The notes below the pieces were generated by a model. That model worked only from the letters and a program-made list of their open reading frames with translations. It had not been told where the DNA came from and did not search any database. The position numbers and the translations under genes are program-made. A stretch of DNA of 64,000 nucleotides from Pseudomonas baltica (GTDB taxonomy: Bacteria; Pseudomonadota; Gammaproteobacteria; Pseudomonadales; Pseudomonadaceae): NCBI RefSeq assembly GCF_014235765.1, contig NZ_JACMYH010000001.1, positions 744,001-808,000 on the forward strand, read 5' to 3'. Shown in pieces: positions 28,975-38,355 of the stretch; within the stretch, counting starts at the first letter, position 1, and the number at the start of each line of letters is the position of its first letter.

Positions 28975-30258
28975 ATGTCTTTTCAGCGCGTCCTGGTCAT
29001 TGGCTATGTCTGGCCCGAGCCCACCTCTTCCGCGGCCGGCGGGCATATGATGCAGTTGCTGCAGTGCTTCACGACCCAAGGCTGGCACGTGACCTTCGCC
29101 AGCCCCGCCAGGGTCGGCGAGCACAAAGCCGACCTCGCAGCGCTGGGCATCGCCGAACGAGCCATCGAGCTCAATGACGACAGTTTCGACCGCTTCGTGG
29201 CGGAGTTGCAGCCGGACATGGTCCTGTTCGATCGCTTCATGATGGAAGAGCAATTCGGTTGGCGGGTCGAGCAGCACTGCCCGCAGGCCGTGCGTGTGCT
29301 GGAAACCTGCGACCTGCAGAGCCTGCGCGACGCGCGTCAGGGTTTGCTCAAGCAGCGCCTGCACGCAAGTGACGACGAAAACGACTTCTCGGCATTGTTC
29401 GCCGAAGCACCGGACACGCTCTACGCGCACATGAGCGACGCCGATATCACCCAGCGTGAAGTGGCAGCCATCTTTCGTTGCGACTTGAGCTTGATGATCT
29501 CGCCGTTCGAGACGCAACTGCTGACCGAACGCTTCGGCGTGCCAGCCAGCCTGCTGCATGATTGTCCGCTGATGGTCGAGCCGCCAGCCACCGCAGCACT
29601 GACCTTTGAGCAGAGAGCCCACTTCGTCTGCATCGGCAATTTTCGCCACGCGCCTAACTGGGACGCCGTGCTGTGGCTGAAGCAGCAGGTCTGGCCACGC
29701 ATTCGCAAGCAGTTGCCGCGCGCGCAATTGCACGTGCACGGCGCCTACACACCGCCCAAGGCCACGGCCCTGCACAACCCTGCCCAAGGTTTCCTGGTCA
29801 AGGGTTGGGCAGTGGATGCGTTGCAGGTGGTGGGTCAGGCACGGGTGGCACTGGCGCCACTGCGTTTCGGCGCGGGCATCAAGGGCAAGTTGCTCGATGC
29901 CATGCTCTGCGGTACGCCCAGCGTCACGACCCCGACGGGCGCCGAAGGCATGCGTACCGGCGAGCGCTGGCCGGGCCGGATAGGCCACAGCGCAGACGAG
30001 CTGGCGCAGGCGGCCGTCGAGCTGTACGAAAACGCGGATCAATGGCAAGCCGCCCATGAACAGTGCCATGAGCATCTGGGCGCCCAGTATGCGACCGAGC
30101 CACACGCTCAGGCCCTGATCCTGCGTCTGCAACAGTTGAGCCAGAGCCTCGCGCAGCATCGCCGGGCAAACTTCACCGGCAGCATGCTCCGGCATCATCT
30201 GCACAAGAGCACGAAATACTTCTCGCAATGGATCCAATCCAAGAACCAATCGGTCTAA
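28975..30258 (+). CDS. Family-4-like glycosyltransferase
   Basis: This 427-residue protein has a GT-B fold. The N-terminal RVLVIGYVWPEPTSSAAGGHMMQLLQCF resembles the acceptor domain start of GT4 enzymes. The C-terminal donor half has FVCIGNFRHAPNWDAVLWL and the nucleotide-sugar motif APLRFGAGIKGKLLDAMLCGTPSVTTPTGAEGM. There is no membrane segment. The gene sits alone between the receiver gene and the RpiR regulator, with no other polysaccharide genes near, so the acceptor and sugar are unknown. Confidence 0.87.
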   Translation: MSFQRVLVIGYVWPEPTSSAAGGHMMQLLQCFTTQGWHVTFASPARVGEHKADLAALGIAERAIELNDDSFDRFVAELQPDMVLFDRFMMEEQFGWRVEQHCPQAVRVLETCDLQSLRDARQGLLKQRLHASDDENDFSALFAEAPDTLYAHMSDADITQREVAAIFRCDLSLMISPFETQLLTERFGVPASLLHDCPLMVEPPATAALTFEQRAHFVCIGNFRHAPNWDAVLWLKQQVWPRIRKQLPRAQLHVHGAYTPPKATALHNPAQGFLVKGWAVDALQVVGQARVALAPLRFGAGIKGKLLDAMLCGTPSVTTPTGAEGMRTGERWPGRIGHSADELAQAAVELYENADQWQAAHEQCHEHLGAQYATEPHAQALILRLQQLSQSLAQHRRANFTGSMLRHHLHKSTKYFSQWIQSKNQSV

Positions 30259-30339
30259 GCGGCCGCTGGCACTTTGTGGCCCGCGAACTAATCTCTGGTG
30301 TCCAAGGTAGTTCCTATTGCCCATTCAGGACGAACGACG

Positions 30340-31278
30340 ATGGCGCTTATCGACAGTACCAAAGTGTACGATTCCGAGCTGATGCGCGCATTGCGTGGCA
30401 AGCACGAAGAGCTGCGGCCCGCGCTGAAGAAAGTCTCCACCTTCCTGCAAGCCAACCCCTACCGCAGCGCAACGCTCAACATAGAAGAACTGGCCGGGGC
30501 CACCGGCACCTCCACCGCGGCCGTCAACCGCCTGGCCAATGCGATCGGTCTCAACGGTTTCACCGGCCTGCGCTTTGCCCTGATGGAAAACCTGCTGGCC
30601 GTGGTGTCTGCGGCCGACGTCATCGAAGGCCGGCTCAAGCAGGCACCGGAGACGGGGTTCGATCTGGAACAGCAGATCAGCCTCAGCAAGCACCATCTGG
30701 ACAACGTCACACGCATGAATGACAACCAGACCTTCGAGGAGATGGCCCTGCGCCTGGCCCGCTCGCAGAATGTGTTCGTGGTCGGTTTCGGCAACAGCTT
30801 TCACATCGCCGCCATGGCAGCCGCGGGGCTCAGCCCGTTCTGCGCCGGCGCGCACTGCGTGACCCTGGACGGCGGTCTTGAAGGGTCGGCCTATCGACTG
30901 TCCGGCATCACCCGCAACGACACCCTGCTGGCCATCGCCCTGCCCGCCTACACCCGCGACACCATTCGCCTGGCCGAATACGCCAAGTCCCGCGAAGCCT
31001 GTGTGCTCAGTGTGACCGACTGCCCGGCATCGCCGCTGGTGCAGGTGTCGACCCTGAGCCTGTTCATCCCACCTCACCACCCCGTGCTGCCCAATTCCAA
31101 GGTCGGGTTGATGGCCGCCATGGAAGCGCTGCTGGCTCAAGTACAGCTGCTCAAACCGGCAGCGAACGAGGGCCGGCCATCGCTTCCCGACTGGGAGCCG
31201 GACCGCGGCAGCCTGCCCCCCTCCTTGCCGGGCCTGCCGCGCTCGAACACGCCGCGCAAGAACGACGACGCCCGCTGA
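30340..31278 (+). CDS. MurR/RpiR-family transcription regulator
   Basis: This 312-residue protein has an N-terminal RpiR helix-turn-helix (KVSTFLQANPYRSATLNIEELAGATGTSTAAVNRLANAIGLNGFTGLR, about residues 25-75) and a SIS sugar-phosphate-binding domain (VFVVGFGNSFHIAAMAAAGLSP through ACVLSVTDCPASPLV). A proline-rich, disordered-looking tail is added at the C terminus (PSLPDWEPDRGSLPPSLPG). The ATG at 30340 has AGGA ten bases upstream, while the GTG at 30298 has no ribosome-binding site. It is directly upstream of the mannitol cluster and may sense a sugar phosphate from it; that link is inference. Confidence 0.88.
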   Translation: MALIDSTKVYDSELMRALRGKHEELRPALKKVSTFLQANPYRSATLNIEELAGATGTSTAAVNRLANAIGLNGFTGLRFALMENLLAVVSAADVIEGRLKQAPETGFDLEQQISLSKHHLDNVTRMNDNQTFEEMALRLARSQNVFVVGFGNSFHIAAMAAAGLSPFCAGAHCVTLDGGLEGSAYRLSGITRNDTLLAIALPAYTRDTIRLAEYAKSREACVLSVTDCPASPLVQVSTLSLFIPPHHPVLPNSKVGLMAAMEALLAQVQLLKPAANEGRPSLPDWEPDRGSLPPSLPGLPRSNTPRKNDDAR

Positions 31279-31402
31279 GCGGGGGTCGCTTCAACGCCGG
31301 GCTTCTCGACGCCGGACGTTTCAGCCTTGGACGCACAGGCCCGTCCACCGCTATGCTTGGGTGCGCATTTCCGATCGGCACAACTCCAAAAGCAGCCACG
31401 GC

Positions 31403-32296
31403 ATGACTCGAGCAACGCGAATAACAGACCCTTCCTACGAGTTGATGGACGACCACGACGGTCGCTCGATCATCTATCGCCAGCACGGTTTCCCGTGCCC
31501 GCTGGTGCGCTGGCATTTCCATAAGGAATACGAACTGCACCTGCTGGTCGCCACCTCCGGCAAAGTGTTCGTCGGCGACTACATCGGCAACTTCAATCCG
31601 GGCAGCCTGTTTCTCACCGGGCCCAATCTGCCGCACAACTGGATCAGCCAGCTGCAGAACGACGAGTCGGTGAACAAGCGCGACATGCTGGTCAATTTCA
31701 CCGACGAGCTATTCGACCATGGCCACCAGGTATTCAGCGAACTCAAAAGTCTTGCGCCGCTGCTCGAACGAGCCCGTTACGGCATCGAGTTCCGCTGTGC
31801 CCGGACCATCGCCCAGGCCGGTGCCTCGATGCAGCGCATCGCCGACAGCCAGGGTATCAGCCGCCTCGGACACTTCTTGATACTCATGGAATCGCTGGCG
31901 GCCTGCGAGGACTACCAGTTGCTCTCGGGCACTGCAGCGGCCCAGGACGCCGACGAGCACGCGGTGGAGCGCACCAACCGCGCGGTCGACTACATTTTTG
32001 CCCACTATGCGCGCGAGCTGTCTCTGGAAGAAGTCGCCGCCTACCTGGGCATGAAACCGACCTATTTTTCCCGGGTGTTCAAACAGGCCACCGGCCGCTG
32101 TTTCGTCGAGTTCGTCAATCGCCTGCGCATCAGCAAGTCCTGCGAGCTGCTGGCTGACGGCGATCGGCCGGTGACGGACGTGTGCTTCGAGTCCGGCTTC
32201 AACAATATTTCCAACTTCAACCGCCGCTTCCAGCAGCTCAAGGGCATGACGCCGTCGCACTATCGTCGCCTGGCCGTGCAGCGGTCGAGCTCCTGA
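31403..32296 (+). CDS. mtlR: AraC-family activator of the mannitol operon
   Basis: This 297-residue protein has an N-terminal cupin-like sensing domain (YRQHGFPCPLVRWHFHKEYELHLLVATSGKVFVGDY) and a C-terminal double helix-turn-helix of the AraC/XylS family. The latter includes LSLEEVAAYLGMKPTYFSRVFKQATGRCFVEFVNRLRI and the signature SNFNRRFQQLKGMTPSHYRR. In P. fluorescens the mtlR gene product activates the mtlEFGKDYZ operon from the same upstream position, and this gene has that position. The ATG at 31403 is chosen; a GTG at 31361 is an alternative. Its ribosome-binding site is weak. Confidence 0.87.
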   Translation: MTRATRITDPSYELMDDHDGRSIIYRQHGFPCPLVRWHFHKEYELHLLVATSGKVFVGDYIGNFNPGSLFLTGPNLPHNWISQLQNDESVNKRDMLVNFTDELFDHGHQVFSELKSLAPLLERARYGIEFRCARTIAQAGASMQRIADSQGISRLGHFLILMESLAACEDYQLLSGTAAAQDADEHAVERTNRAVDYIFAHYARELSLEEVAAYLGMKPTYFSRVFKQATGRCFVEFVNRLRISKSCELLADGDRPVTDVCFESGFNNISNFNRRFQQLKGMTPSHYRRLAVQRSSS

Positions 32297-32507
32297 AACC
32301 TGTACGAAACCTCACAACGATGCTGCGCACGCCTCTGGCGCGTCGCTGCGCCAGCCGGCTCAGTGCAAATAAGTATCAGCGTGGGTGTACTCAGGGATTT
32401 GTCAGAATGCCTGCGGGGGTCTGTAATCACAGGCAGTGCTTCACCTCTACGAAGACACAAGAATAATAACCAAGGCCGCCTCCCCGCGTGCCGAAGAGGA
32501 ATGCGAG
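32297..32507 (+). promoter_or_regulatory. Promoter region of the mannitol operon
   Basis: The 211 bases between mtlR and mtlE must hold the operon promoter and MtlR site. A weak inverted repeat, TGCCTG (32408-32413) and CAGGCA (32430-32435), lies about 75-100 bases before mtlE and could be part of an operator. I could not assign the -10/-35 elements. Confidence 0.4.
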
Positions 32508-33827
32508 ATGACGATAGACTACAAACGCCTGCTCGTTGCCAGCGGTCTGTGTGGCGCACTGGCTGTCAGTGGCTACAGCCATGCCGACACCACCCTGACC
32601 ATCGCCACCGTCAACAACAGCGACATGATTCGCATGCAGCGCCTGGCCAAGACTTTCGAGTCCGAGCATCCCGACATCAAGCTCAATTGGGTGGTGCTGG
32701 AAGAAAACGTGCTGCGCCAGCGCCTGACCACCGATATCGCTACCCAGGGCGGCCAGTTCGACGTGTTGACCATCGGCATGTACGAAGCCTCGCTGTGGGG
32801 CGCAAAGGGTTGGCTGTCACCGATGAAGGACCTGCCCGCCAGCTACGACATAGACGATGTCTTCCCTTCGGTGCGCGACGGCCTGTCGGTGAAAGGCCAG
32901 CTGTACGCCCTGCCGTTCTACGCTGAAAGCTCGATGACCTACTACCGCACCGACCTGTTCAAGGCGGCCGGTCTCGAGATGCCGGAAAAACCCACCTGGA
33001 CCCAGATCGCCGAATTCGCCGGAAAACTCACCGACAAGAGCAAAGACCAATACGGCCTGTGCCTGCGCGGCAAGGCCGGCTGGGGCGAGAACATGGCGTT
33101 GATCACTACCGTGGCCAACAGCTTCGGCGGCAGCTGGTTCGATAGCCAGTGGAAGCCACAGTTCGACAGCGAAGCCTGGAAGAAAGCGCTGAACTTCTAC
33201 GTCGACAACATGAAGAAGTCCGGCCCTCCAGGCGCTTCGAGCAATGGCTTCAACGAGAACCTGGCGCTGTTCAACAGTGGCAAGTGCGCCATCTGGGTCG
33301 ACGCCAGCGTCGCCGGCTCGTTCACCATGGACAAGACGCAAAGCAAGGTCGCCGACAGTGTCGGCTTCACCTTCGCCCCTCATGAAACCACCGACAAGGG
33401 CTCGGCCTGGCTGTACTCCTGGGCCCTGGCCATCCCAGCCAGCTCGAAGAACCAGCAGGCCGCGCAGCAGTTTTCGGCCTGGGCAACGTCCAAGGAATAT
33501 GCAGCGCTGGTCGCCAAGACCGACGGCGTGGCCAATGTGCCGCCTGGCACGCGCAAGTCGACCTATACCGACGAGTACCTGAAGGCGGCGCCGTTCGCCC
33601 ACATCACGCTCGAATCGCTGAAGGTCGCCGATCCCAAGCAGACCGATGCCAAGCCCTACGTTGGCATCCAACTGGTGACCATTCCCGAGTTCCAGGCCAT
33701 CGGTACTGAAGTCGGCAAGGCATTCGCTGCCGCGCTGACCGGGCAGACCACCGCGGACCAGGCGTTGGTGGTTGCGCAGACGGCGACCGAACGCGCCATG
33801 AAGCGCGCCGGCTACCCCAAGCAGTAA
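32508..33827 (+). CDS. mtlE: Mannitol/sorbitol ABC transporter, substrate-binding protein
   Basis: This 439-residue periplasmic binding protein belongs to the family-1 extracellular solute-binding group. It has a signal peptide (RLLVASGLCGALAVSGYSHA), then TTLTIATVNNSDMIRMQRLAKTFE and the FDVLTIGMYEASLWGAKGWLSPM, ALPFYAESSMTYYRTDLFKAAG and GKCAIWVDASVAGSF segments typical of sugar or polyol binders. A GAGGA ribosome-binding site precedes the ATG at 32508. It is the first gene of the mtlEFGKDY operon and captures polyols such as mannitol, glucitol or arabitol for the MtlFGK importer. Confidence 0.92.
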   Translation: MTIDYKRLLVASGLCGALAVSGYSHADTTLTIATVNNSDMIRMQRLAKTFESEHPDIKLNWVVLEENVLRQRLTTDIATQGGQFDVLTIGMYEASLWGAKGWLSPMKDLPASYDIDDVFPSVRDGLSVKGQLYALPFYAESSMTYYRTDLFKAAGLEMPEKPTWTQIAEFAGKLTDKSKDQYGLCLRGKAGWGENMALITTVANSFGGSWFDSQWKPQFDSEAWKKALNFYVDNMKKSGPPGASSNGFNENLALFNSGKCAIWVDASVAGSFTMDKTQSKVADSVGFTFAPHETTDKGSAWLYSWALAIPASSKNQQAAQQFSAWATSKEYAALVAKTDGVANVPPGTRKSTYTDEYLKAAPFAHITLESLKVADPKQTDAKPYVGIQLVTIPEFQAIGTEVGKAFAAALTGQTTADQALVVAQTATERAMKRAGYPKQ

Positions 33828-33887
33828 CACGTCCGCCCTGCTGCCCGCCGACCGTGGCGGGCAGCCCTGCTCACCAGGTGCGCACTC

Positions 33888-34814
33888 ATGAATACTACGA
33901 CTGCCAAGCCCCAGCCCGACGCCGCTGAGGTGACGGGCAAGCGCCGCTTGTCCAACCCCGGCTGGTTTCTGGTCACGCCGTCGGTGGCCTTGCTGCTGCT
34001 ATGGATGATCGTGCCACTGGGCATGACCGTCTACTTCTCGCTGATCCGCTACAACCTGCTGTACCCCGGCGAGAACGAATTCGTCGGGCTGGAAAATTTC
34101 AGCTTCTTCCTCACCGACGCCGGCTTCATGCCGGGCGCCACCAATACCTTGCTGCTGGTCGGCAGCGTGCTGTTGATCAGCGTGGTCTTCGGCGTACTGA
34201 TCGCAGCCCTGCTGGAAGCCAGCGAGTTCCTGGGCCGAGGTATCGTGCGAGTGATGCTCATCTCGCCGTTCTTCATCATGCCCACGGTTGGCGCGCTGAT
34301 CTTCAAGAACCTGATTTTCCATCCGGTGTCGGGGATCCTCGCTGCGGTGTGGAAATTCTTCGGCGCCGAACCGGTCGACTGGCTCGCCCATTACCCGCTG
34401 TTCTCGATCATCGTCATCGTCAGTTGGCAATGGCTGCCGTTCGCCATCCTGCTGCTGATGACCGCCATGCAGTCGCTGGACCAGGAACAGAAAGAGGCCG
34501 CGCGGCTTGACGGCGCCGGCGCCCTGGCGATCTTCTGGCACCTGACGCTGCCGCATCTGGCGCGGCCCATCGCCGTGGTGGTGATGATCGAAACGATCTT
34601 CCTGCTCTCGGTGTTCGCGGAAATCTTCACCACTACCAACGGTGGTCCGGGTTTCGCCTCCACCAACCTTGCCTACCTGATCTACAACCAGGCGCTGGTG
34701 CAGTTCGACGTGGGCATGGCCTCCGCTGGTGGCTTGATCGCCGTGGTCATCGCCAACATCGCCGCCATCATCCTGGTGCGGATGATCGGCAAAAACCTCA
34801 CCGACAAGAATTGA
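33888..34814 (+). CDS. mtlF: Mannitol/sorbitol ABC transporter permease MtlF
   Basis: This 308-residue inner-membrane protein of the MalF type has about six membrane segments. The first is at residues about 25-45 (WFLVTPSVALLLLWMIVPLGMTVYF). The cytoplasmic EAA loop, which contacts the ATPase, is [28 protein letters not shown]. It pairs with MtlG, whose gene starts 11 bases downstream, and MtlK. Confidence 0.92.
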   Translation: MNTTTAKPQPDAAEVTGKRRLSNPGWFLVTPSVALLLLWMIVPLGMTVYFSLIRYNLLYPGENEFVGLENFSFFLTDAGFMPGATNTLLLVGSVLLISVVFGVLIAALLEASEFLGRGIVRVMLISPFFIMPTVGALIFKNLIFHPVSGILAAVWKFFGAEPVDWLAHYPLFSIIVIVSWQWLPFAILLLMTAMQSLDQEQKEAARLDGAGALAIFWHLTLPHLARPIAVVVMIETIFLLSVFAEIFTTTNGGPGFASTNLAYLIYNQALVQFDVGMASAGGLIAVVIANIAAIILVRMIGKNLTDKN

Positions 34815-34825
34815 GGGCCTGCACC

Positions 34826-35656
34826 ATGACACTTCAACAATCGCGTCGCCTGCAAAGCCTGGTCCTGGGCTGCCTGGCCTGGGCCGTGGCGATCCTGGTG
34901 TTCTTCCCGATCTTCTGGATGGTGCTGACCAGCTTCAAGAGCGAGATCGACGCCTTCGCCACACCACCGCAGTTCATCTTCACGCCGACCCTGGAAAACT
35001 ACCTGCACATTCAGGAGCGCAGCGACTACCTGCACTTCGCCTGGAACTCGGTGCTGATTTCCTTCAGTGCCACCGCCCTGTGCATGTTGATTGCAGTGCC
35101 GGCCGCCTACTCGATGGCGTTCTACGAAACCAAGCGCACCAAGCAGACCTTGCTGTGGATGCTCTCCACCAAGATGCTGCCGCCGGTGGGTGTGCTGATG
35201 CCCATCTACCTGCTGGCCAAGGGTGCCGGCCTGCTGGATTCACGCGTTGCCCTGATCGTCATCTACACCCTGATCAACCTGCCGATCGTGGTCTGGATGG
35301 TGTACACCTACTTCAAGGACATCCCCCGCGAAATCCTCGAAGCGGCACGCCTGGACGGTGCCACACTGGGCCAGGAAATGCTTCGGGTGCTGTTGCCGAT
35401 CAGCAAGGGTGGCCTGGCCTCGACGGTGCTGCTGTCGTTGATCCTGTGCTGGAACGAAGCCTTCTGGTCGTTGAACCTGACCAGCTCCGGCGCCGCGCCG
35501 TTGACCGCCCTGATCGCCTCGTACTCAAGCCCGGAAGGCTTGTTCTGGGCCAAGCTGTCAGCCGTTTCGACCCTGGCCTGCGCGCCGATCCTGATCTTCG
35601 GCTGGATCAGCCAGAAGCAGCTGGTGCGCGGCCTGTCCTTCGGCGCGGTCAAATGA
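34826..35656 (+). CDS. mtlG: Mannitol/sorbitol ABC transporter permease MtlG
   Basis: This 276-residue MalG-type permease has helix 1 at residues about 12-32 ([22 protein letters not shown]). The EAA loop is [32 protein letters not shown]. The ATG at 34826 is 11 bases after mtlF stops; earlier frame residues MRACT are an extension. It forms the translocation pore with MtlF. A GGAG-class REP lies between this gene and mtlK. Confidence 0.93.
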   Translation: MTLQQSRRLQSLVLGCLAWAVAILVFFPIFWMVLTSFKSEIDAFATPPQFIFTPTLENYLHIQERSDYLHFAWNSVLISFSATALCMLIAVPAAYSMAFYETKRTKQTLLWMLSTKMLPPVGVLMPIYLLAKGAGLLDSRVALIVIYTLINLPIVVWMVYTYFKDIPREILEAARLDGATLGQEMLRVLLPISKGGLASTVLLSLILCWNEAFWSLNLTSSGAAPLTALIASYSSPEGLFWAKLSAVSTLACAPILIFGWISQKQLVRGLSFGAVK

Positions 35657-35684
35657 CCCATGCACGATGGCGCGGCGCACCCTT

Positions 35685-35707
35685 GTGGGAGCGGGTTCTA
35701 CCCGCGA
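35685..35707. repeat. Single GGAG-class REP inside the mtl operon
   Basis: A GGAG-headed palindrome (GGAGCGGGTTCTACCCGCGAAG) sits in the 94-base gap between mtlG and mtlK. The GCGGGT/ACCCGC arms can form a hairpin, which may affect RNA stability and the ratio of permease to ATPase. Confidence 0.75.
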
Positions 35708-35750
35708 AGACGCCCGCCCGTACAACACCTCTTTCCAAAGGATCACTCCC

Positions 35751-36854
35751 ATGGCCACTCTGAAAATAAAAAACCTGAAAAAGGGCTTCGAAGGCCTGCA
35801 GATCATTAAGGGCATCGACCTGGAAGTGCACGACCGCGAGTTCGTGGTGTTCGTCGGACCGTCAGGCTGCGGCAAGTCGACGCTGCTGCGTTTGATCGCC
35901 GGGCTCGAGGAAGTCAGCAGTGGCACCATCGAGCTGGACGGTCGCGACATCACCGAAGTGACCCCGGCCAAGCGCGACCTGGCCATGGTGTTCCAGACCT
36001 ACGCCCTGTATCCGCACATGACGGTGCGCAAGAACCTGTCGTTCGCACTGGACCTGGCCGGCAAGCCCAAAGCGGAAGTCGAGAGCAAGGTAGCGGAAGC
36101 TGCGCGCATTCTCGAACTGGGCGCCCTGCTCGACCGCAAGCCCAAGCAGTTGTCCGGTGGTCAGCGCCAGCGCGTGGCGATCGGGCGCGCCATCGTCCGT
36201 CACCCCAAGATCTTCCTGTTCGACGAGCCACTGTCCAACCTCGACGCAGCCCTGCGCGTGCAGACCCGCCTGGAACTGTCGCGCCTGCACAAGGAACTGC
36301 AGGCCACCATGATCTACGTCACCCATGACCAGGTCGAAGCCATGACCCTGGCCGACAAGGTAGTGGTGCTCAACGGCGGCCGCGTCGAACAGGTAGGGGC
36401 GCCTCTGGAGCTGTACCATCATCCGGCCAACCTGTTCGTCGCCGGTTTTCTCGGGACGCCGAAGATGGGTTTCCTCAAAGGCACGCTCAGCCGGATCGAT
36501 GGCCAGGGCTGCGAAGTTGCCCTCGACGCCGGTACTCGGATCTACCTGCCCCGCGTCAGCCAGACGCTGAAAGTCGGCGATGCGGTGACCCTGGGCATCC
36601 GCCCCGAGCACCTCGACCTGGCGCAGCCGGGACAATGCCAGTTGGCGGTGACCGCCGATGTCAGCGAGCGACTGGGCAGCGATACCTTCTGCCACGTCGT
36701 CACCGATTCGCAGGAACCGCTGACCCTGCGAATCCGCGGCGATCTGCGCAGTCAGTACGGCGAACGCCTGAACCTGCTGCTGGACGCCGAGTACTGCCAC
36801 CTTTTCGATGCCCAGGGCATTGCCGTGGCCAAACCGCTGCAGGCCGCTGCCTGA
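35751..36854 (+). CDS. mtlK: Mannitol/sorbitol ABC transporter ATP-binding protein MtlK
   Basis: This 367-residue ATPase is of the MalK/UgpC type, with Walker [11 protein letters not shown]-loop [10 protein letters not shown], signature [14 protein letters not shown], Walker [13 protein letters not shown] and the switch histidine in [13 protein letters not shown]-terminal TOBE regulatory domain follows (about residues 240-367). The start at 35751 begins [15 protein letters not shown]; the longer frame includes REP sequence. It energises MtlEFG-mediated polyol uptake. Confidence 0.94.
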   Translation: MATLKIKNLKKGFEGLQIIKGIDLEVHDREFVVFVGPSGCGKSTLLRLIAGLEEVSSGTIELDGRDITEVTPAKRDLAMVFQTYALYPHMTVRKNLSFALDLAGKPKAEVESKVAEAARILELGALLDRKPKQLSGGQRQRVAIGRAIVRHPKIFLFDEPLSNLDAALRVQTRLELSRLHKELQATMIYVTHDQVEAMTLADKVVVLNGGRVEQVGAPLELYHHPANLFVAGFLGTPKMGFLKGTLSRIDGQGCEVALDAGTRIYLPRVSQTLKVGDAVTLGIRPEHLDLAQPGQCQLAVTADVSERLGSDTFCHVVTDSQEPLTLRIRGDLRSQYGERLNLLLDAEYCHLFDAQGIAVAKPLQAAA

Positions 36855-36867
36855 TACAGGACCGAAC

Positions 36868-38349
36868 ATGAAACTCAATCGACAGAATCTGCATCAGCTC
36901 GCCGAGCACATCCAGTTGCCCGCCTACGACCCGACGACACTCGCGCATGGCATCGTCCACATCGGCGTCGGTGGGTTCCACCGCGCGCACCAGGCGTTCT
37001 ACACCGATGCCCTGATGAACCAGGGCGAAGCCCGGCAGTGGGCTATCTGCGGCGCCGGCTTGCGCAGCGAAGACCGCAAGGTCCGCGACGCCCTGGCCGA
37101 GCAGGATTTCTACTACACCCTGGTGGAACTGGGCGACACGCCGGATACCGAAGTGCGGGTGATCGGCGCGATCACCGACATGCTCCTGGCCGAAGAGAGC
37201 GCCGAGGCCCTGATCGTCAAGCTGGCCGAGCCCGCGGTGCGCATCGTTTCACTGACCATCACCGAAGGGGGCTATTGCATCGACGACAGCAATGGCGAGT
37301 TCATGGCTCACTTGCCGCAGATCCAGCACGACCTGGCTCACCCGCTGACGCCCACCACCGTCTTCGGCTTTCTCTGCGCGGCCTTGCAACGACGGCGCGA
37401 CGCCGGCATCGACGCCTTCACCGTGATGTCCTGTGACAACCTGCCCCATAACGGCGCAGTCGCGCGCAAGGCGTTGCTGGCGTTCGCGGCGCTGCAGGAC
37501 CCGGCGCTGCACGACTGGATCGCCAGCCATGTGCAGTTCCCCAATGCCATGGTCGACCGCATCACGCCGATGACCAGCGAGGCCCATCGCGCCCAACTGC
37601 GCGAACGGCATGGCGTAGAGGACAGCTGGCCGGTTGTCTGCGAGCCGTTCGTGCAATGGGTGGTAGAGGACAAGTTCGGCGCGGGCCGGCCCGCCTGGGA
37701 AAAGGTCGGCGTGCAGTTCACCGACGATGTCACGCCCTATGAAGAGATGAAGATCAAACTGCTCAACGGCAGCCACCTGGCCCTGACCTACCTGGGCTTC
37801 CTGAAAGGTTACCGCTTCGTTCACGAGACCATGAACGATCCGCTGTTCGTGCGCTACATCCGCGCCTACATGGACCTCGACGTCACGCCACAACTGGCTT
37901 CCGTGCCTGGCATCGACCTGGAAGGCTACAAGGACACGCTGATCGAGCGCTTCTCCAACCAGGCCATCGCCGACCAGTTGGAACGCGTGTGTTCGGACGG
38001 CTCCTCGAAGTTTCCCAAGTTCACCGTGCCGACCATCAACCGCCTGATCGCCGATCGGCAGGGCACCGAGCGTGCGGCGCTGGTGGTAGCGGCCTGGGCG
38101 CTTTATCTGGGCGGCGTCGACGAGAACGGCACGCACTACACCATTCCAGATCCACGCGCCGAGTTCTGCCAGACGCTGGTCGCCGACGAGGCGTTGCTCA
38201 CGCAACGGCTGCTGGGGGTCGAGGAAATCTTCGGCACGCAGATCCCACGCTCGGCGGAGTTCGTCGCGGCCTTCGAACGCAATCTCCACAGCCTGCGTAC
38301 CCAGGGTGTGCATGCCACCCTGAAGCAGCTGCTGGACGGCGAGGAGTAA
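36868..38349 (+). CDS. mtlD: Mannitol 2-dehydrogenase
   Basis: This 493-residue enzyme, the same length as the well-studied P. fluorescens mannitol 2-dehydrogenase, oxidises mannitol to fructose (and arabitol to xylulose, sorbitol to fructose) with NAD. The N-terminal nucleotide-binding turn is HIGVGGFHRAHQAFY. The active-site pattern K-x4-N-x2-H, characteristic of polyol-specific long-chain dehydrogenases, is seen in KIKLLNGSHLALTYLGFL. The ATG at 36868 is 14 bases after mtlK. Confidence 0.95.
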   Translation: MKLNRQNLHQLAEHIQLPAYDPTTLAHGIVHIGVGGFHRAHQAFYTDALMNQGEARQWAICGAGLRSEDRKVRDALAEQDFYYTLVELGDTPDTEVRVIGAITDMLLAEESAEALIVKLAEPAVRIVSLTITEGGYCIDDSNGEFMAHLPQIQHDLAHPLTPTTVFGFLCAALQRRRDAGIDAFTVMSCDNLPHNGAVARKALLAFAALQDPALHDWIASHVQFPNAMVDRITPMTSEAHRAQLRERHGVEDSWPVVCEPFVQWVVEDKFGAGRPAWEKVGVQFTDDVTPYEEMKIKLLNGSHLALTYLGFLKGYRFVHETMNDPLFVRYIRAYMDLDVTPQLASVPGIDLEGYKDTLIERFSNQAIADQLERVCSDGSSKFPKFTVPTINRLIADRQGTERAALVVAAWALYLGGVDENGTHYTIPDPRAEFCQTLVADEALLTQRLLGVEEIFGTQIPRSAEFVAAFERNLHSLRTQGVHATLKQLLDGEE

Positions 38350-38355
38350 GCGGCC

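Noticed and set aside
36808..36867. Longer mtlD start overlapping mtlK
   Set aside because: Known mannitol dehydrogenases begin at MKLNRQNL-type sequence and the 493-residue length matches the start at 36868.
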